Assembly: GCF_050389805.1 (NCBI RefSeq)
Contig: NZ_CP130945.1
Span: 1,116,001 to 1,180,000, forward strand
Reading direction: 5' to 3'
DNA from: Bacillus_BD sp050389805
Lineage (GTDB): Bacteria > Bacillota > Bacilli > Bacillales > Cytobacillaceae
Length of the DNA stretch: 64,000 nucleotides
Part shown: one piece after another, positions 61,635 through 64,000 of the stretch
Layout: each line of letters begins with the position of its first letter
Numbering within the stretch: position 1 is the first letter of the stretch
The notes under the pieces: model-generated
Databases searched by the model: none
What the model saw: only the letters and a program-made list of their open reading frames with translations
What the model was told of the DNA's origin: nothing
Program-made: the position numbers and the translations under genes

Positions 61635-63053
61635 ATGGCGGATATAAAATGGTTGAATGAAGTAATGAAGAGAAAAGATCAATTAATTGAGGATACACAA
61701 AAGCTTTTACAAATTAAAAGTGTTTTAGATGAAGAACATGTAACACCTGATGCTCCGCTTGGTTTAGGAGTAAAAGAAGCATTAGACTTTATGCTTAACA
61801 TGGGCGAAAAAGATGGATTCCTTTCAAAAAACGTAGGGAATCTAGCAGGTCATATTGAATTTGGAGAGGGCAATGAATCTGTTGGTATTTTATGTCATGT
61901 AGATGTTGTTCCCGAAGGAGATGGTTGGTTCAGCGACCCATATGAAGCAGAAATTCGTGATGGAAAAATTTTTGCAAGAGGAGCTATTGATGATAAGGGA
62001 CCGACTATGGCGGCCTATTATGCCATGAAAATCGTAAAAGAGTTAGGTTTGCCTCTAAATAAACGAGTTCGTATGATTATTGGAACAGATGAGGAAAGTG
62101 ATTGGAGATGTGTGACTCATTATTTTGAGCATGAAGAAATGCCAACGTTAGGATTTGCCCCAGATGCAGATTTTCCGATTATTTATGCTGAAAAGGGAAT
62201 TGCTGATTTCGACTTAGTCCAAAAAGATGTTTGTAAGAATGTAGAGCGTAATCCTAAAATGGAATTAATTCGTTTTGAATCAGGTAGAAGATATAATATG
62301 GTACCTGATTTTGCAAAAGCGGCGGTTCAAGTAAATATTGAAAAGACCTATTTTATTCAAAAATTTGATGATTTCTCGAAGGCGCACTCTTTAAAAGGGA
62401 AATGTTATGTGGACAACGGGGAATTAATTCTTGAACTTGAAGGGGTTTCTGCGCATGGGATGGAACCTAATAATGGGAAGAATGCAGGTCTATTCCTAGC
62501 AAAGTTCCTCCATGAAAATAATTATGACTCCTGTGCGACATCGTTTTTAAATCTTGCAAATGAATATCTCTATCAAGATTCAAGAGGAAATAAATTAGGT
62601 GTAGCGTTTAAGGATGATATATCTGGTGAATTAACGATTAATGTTGGAAAGATGTCCTATGATCAAATCAATGGAGGGACATTTGGGTTGAATCTACGAT
62701 ATCCTGTGACAAATAATATGGACGAAACAAAGAACCTATTAACGGAAACTGTATCACAAAAGGGATTTATCCTTCAGAATTATTCAGATTCAAAGCCGCA
62801 TCATGTTGATGAAAATAGTGAATTAATTAAAGTATTAAAAAAAGTATATGAGGAACAAACAGGAGAGAAAGCTGAACTCTTGGCTATTGGCGGCGGTACA
62901 TATGCACGTTCGTTAACCTCTGGGGTTGCCTTTGGACCACTTTTCCCCGGACGTGAAGATATTGCTCATCAAAAGGATGAGTACATGTATATTGAGGATC
63001 TCTTAAAAGCTACGGCGATTTATGCACAAGCTATTTATGAATTGGCCCAATAA
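61635..63053 (+). CDS. pepV: Dipeptidase PepV (M20 family)
   Basis: This is a 472-residue zinc dipeptidase. Metal ligands and catalytic residues can be placed: His88 in GILCHVDVVPEGDGW, Asp120 in AIDDKGPTMAA, Glu153/Glu154 in GTDEESDW, Asp177 in FAPDADFP, and a C-terminal His in REDIAHQKDEYM. The lid domain lies between, about residues 185-375. It cleaves a range of dipeptides in the cytoplasm. GGAGG lies 8 nt before the ATG. thpR follows at 33 nt, probably in the same transcript. Confidence 0.93.
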   Translation: MADIKWLNEVMKRKDQLIEDTQKLLQIKSVLDEEHVTPDAPLGLGVKEALDFMLNMGEKDGFLSKNVGNLAGHIEFGEGNESVGILCHVDVVPEGDGWFSDPYEAEIRDGKIFARGAIDDKGPTMAAYYAMKIVKELGLPLNKRVRMIIGTDEESDWRCVTHYFEHEEMPTLGFAPDADFPIIYAEKGIADFDLVQKDVCKNVERNPKMELIRFESGRRYNMVPDFAKAAVQVNIEKTYFIQKFDDFSKAHSLKGKCYVDNGELILELEGVSAHGMEPNNGKNAGLFLAKFLHENNYDSCATSFLNLANEYLYQDSRGNKLGVAFKDDISGELTINVGKMSYDQINGGTFGLNLRYPVTNNMDETKNLLTETVSQKGFILQNYSDSKPHHVDENSELIKVLKKVYEEQTGEKAELLAIGGGTYARSLTSGVAFGPLFPGREDIAHQKDEYMYIEDLLKATAIYAQAIYELAQ

Positions 63054-63086
63054 TGAAAAAGAAAGATTGATAAAGGGGGTTCAAAA

Positions 63087-63656
63087 ATGGAGCGGGATCC
63101 GCATTATTTTTGGGCTGTACGTATTCCAGATGATATAAAACAAAGCATTTATGAACGCTTTAACGAACTTAAAAATGTTTTTGCTTTTAAACGTTGGGTT
63201 CATAAAGAGGATTATCATATTACACTTGCTTTTCTTGGTGCTGTAGAAGCTTCAAAACTAAATGTATGTATCGATTTTGTTCAAAAAGGAATAAAAAACG
63301 AAGCCATTTTCCCTTTACAGATTCAGGGGATTCAAACATTTGGTAGTCGAAAGTCTCCACGAATATTCTGGGCAGCCGTTAATCATGAAGAAAGACTTCA
63401 CCAATTACAGGAAAATGTCTATAAAAATTGTCTAGAAGCGGGTTTTACATTGGAATCTCGGGCCTACCAGCCGCATCTTACATTAGCGCGGAATTGGGTA
63501 GGTCCTGATTTCCAACATGAGTTTTTGCAAAAATATAATCCATTCGGTGTTGAACCATTGTCTTTTATGGTGAAAGAGGTTGTCTTATATCAGACCCATA
63601 TTGAAAGATCACCAAAATATGAGCCAATTGCAACCTTTTCGTTAGTAGGTGAATAG
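63087..63656 (+). CDS. thpR: RNA 2',3'-cyclic phosphodiesterase ThpR (YtlP-like)
   Basis: This is a 189-residue 2H-phosphoesterase with the two HxTx motifs: His44-Thr46 in YHITLAFLG and His130-Thr132 in PHLTLARN. Such proteins, once called 2'-5' RNA ligases, open 2',3'-cyclic phosphates on RNA ends. GGGGG precedes ATG 63087. It is the last gene in the window and is followed by repeat B. Confidence 0.92.
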   Translation: MERDPHYFWAVRIPDDIKQSIYERFNELKNVFAFKRWVHKEDYHITLAFLGAVEASKLNVCIDFVQKGIKNEAIFPLQIQGIQTFGSRKSPRIFWAAVNHEERLHQLQENVYKNCLEAGFTLESRAYQPHLTLARNWVGPDFQHEFLQKYNPFGVEPLSFMVKEVVLYQTHIERSPKYEPIATFSLVGE

Positions 63657-63670
63657 ATTATTATTAAAAG

Positions 63671-63978
63671 AAAAGCGGAAGCGCCTTCGGAACAAAAAGT
63701 CTTTTGTTCCTGTGAAGCAAATTCAAGGAAGCTTTCCCTGATGTGCTCACCCCCGACAAGCACAAGACGAGCCGGCATGAATATTGTTCTTTAATCTTCT
63801 TGACGGATTGATAGAAATGTATAGGCGACTGTCCAGGGACGAAGGGCGTAAGACGAGTACTTCTTAAGGCGTTCTTTGCCTTCAGAAGTACTTGGCTTAT
63901 GACCCTAGTCCCTAGGAGCCGACACTAGACACGCTTGTGACCTCGAGGGGGATGGCTGCTTGCGCTAGACATCAATCT
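63671..63978. repeat. Intergenic repeat, copy B (inverse of the copy at 24641-24992)
   Basis: This 308-bp stretch is the reverse complement of copy A over most of its length. It starts AAAAGCGGAAGCGCCTTCGG, contains a GGAACAAAAAG/CTTTTGTTCC hairpin absent from copy A, then CTGATGTGCTCACCCCCG, a GTACTTC-centred hairpin around GGCGTTCTTTGCC, and ends GGCTGCTTGCGCTAGACATC. No protein is encoded. No transposase or clear terminal target duplication is visible. Confidence 0.8.
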
Positions 63979-64000
63979 AAATTTAGGAGATTTGTAATAA

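Overview
The window is chromosomal DNA from a low-GC, endospore-forming member of the Bacillaceae (Bacillus in the broad sense). The evidence is a Bacillus-type rRNA operon with a 21-gene tRNA cluster in the same order I recall for the B. subtilis trnB set, an S-box SAM riboswitch before metK, a leucine T-box before leuS, a sporulation-linked glg operon, and a long run of orthologues of the B. subtilis yt* region (menF to menE, ytiB, ytkD, ytlACD, ytmA, ytmB, pckA, metK, ytoA, ytpAB, ytqAB, ytzC, leuS, ytwF, ytfP, ytgP, rsuA-like, ytzE, pepV, ytlP). No phage, plasmid, IS transposase or CRISPR array was seen.

Layout. 1-790: the 3' part of an MgtC/SapB membrane protein and a small membrane protein. 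790-8225: rrn operon with tandem promoters, boxA and processing stems, 16S, 23S, 5S, 21 tRNA genes and a strong terminator. Inside the tRNA cluster, tRNA-Phe and tRNA-Asn are each preceded by a partial copy of their own 5' half joined to a related element of about 100 bp with two conserved hairpins. 8226-16612: glgB-glgC-glgD-glgA-glgP, with overlapping reading frames and a possible sigma-E promoter. 16620-19212: yteA-like zinc-finger protein, GNAT acetyltransferase, menA. 19692-26472: menF-menD-menH-menB, a terminator, then menE behind a 350-bp intergenic repeat. 26500-31928: OmpR-type two-component system with two PepSY proteins, a DUF1540 protein, a zinc-binding lipoprotein behind two Zur-like boxes, and a beta-carbonic anhydrase. 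31984-41819: yidD, cardiolipin synthase, dps, small proteins, ytkD, an ABC transporter of the nitrate/sulfonate/taurine type, a CAP-domain lipoprotein, methionine aminopeptidase, ytmA and ytmB. 41941-45986: pckA, the SAM riboswitch with metK, and a gamma-carbonic anhydrase-like protein. 46121-55621: ytpA-ytpB, ytqA-ytqB, small proteins, a DUF485 protein with a sodium:solute symporter, and T-box-leuS. 55722-64000: rhodanese, Cse60-like protein, HI0933-type flavoprotein, ytgP flippase, coiled-coil protein, RsuA-like pseudouridine synthase, DeoR-type HTH protein, pepV, thpR, and a second copy of the intergenic repeat.

The genes are mostly housekeeping: translation, glycogen storage, menaquinone synthesis, gluconeogenesis, S-adenosylmethionine supply, tRNA wobble modification, and envelope lipid functions. 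The observations most worth pursuing are non-coding: (1) the paired tRNA half-duplication elements at 7329-7453 and 7804-7923, whose hairpins show compensatory base changes; (2) a pair of diverged structured repeats of about 275 nt just upstream of ytpA and ytgP, on the same strand as each gene; and (3) an inverted pair of intergenic repeats of about 310-350 bp, one ending next to the menE ribosome-binding site. No database or folding program was available; all family calls rest on motif recognition and recalled orthologues.
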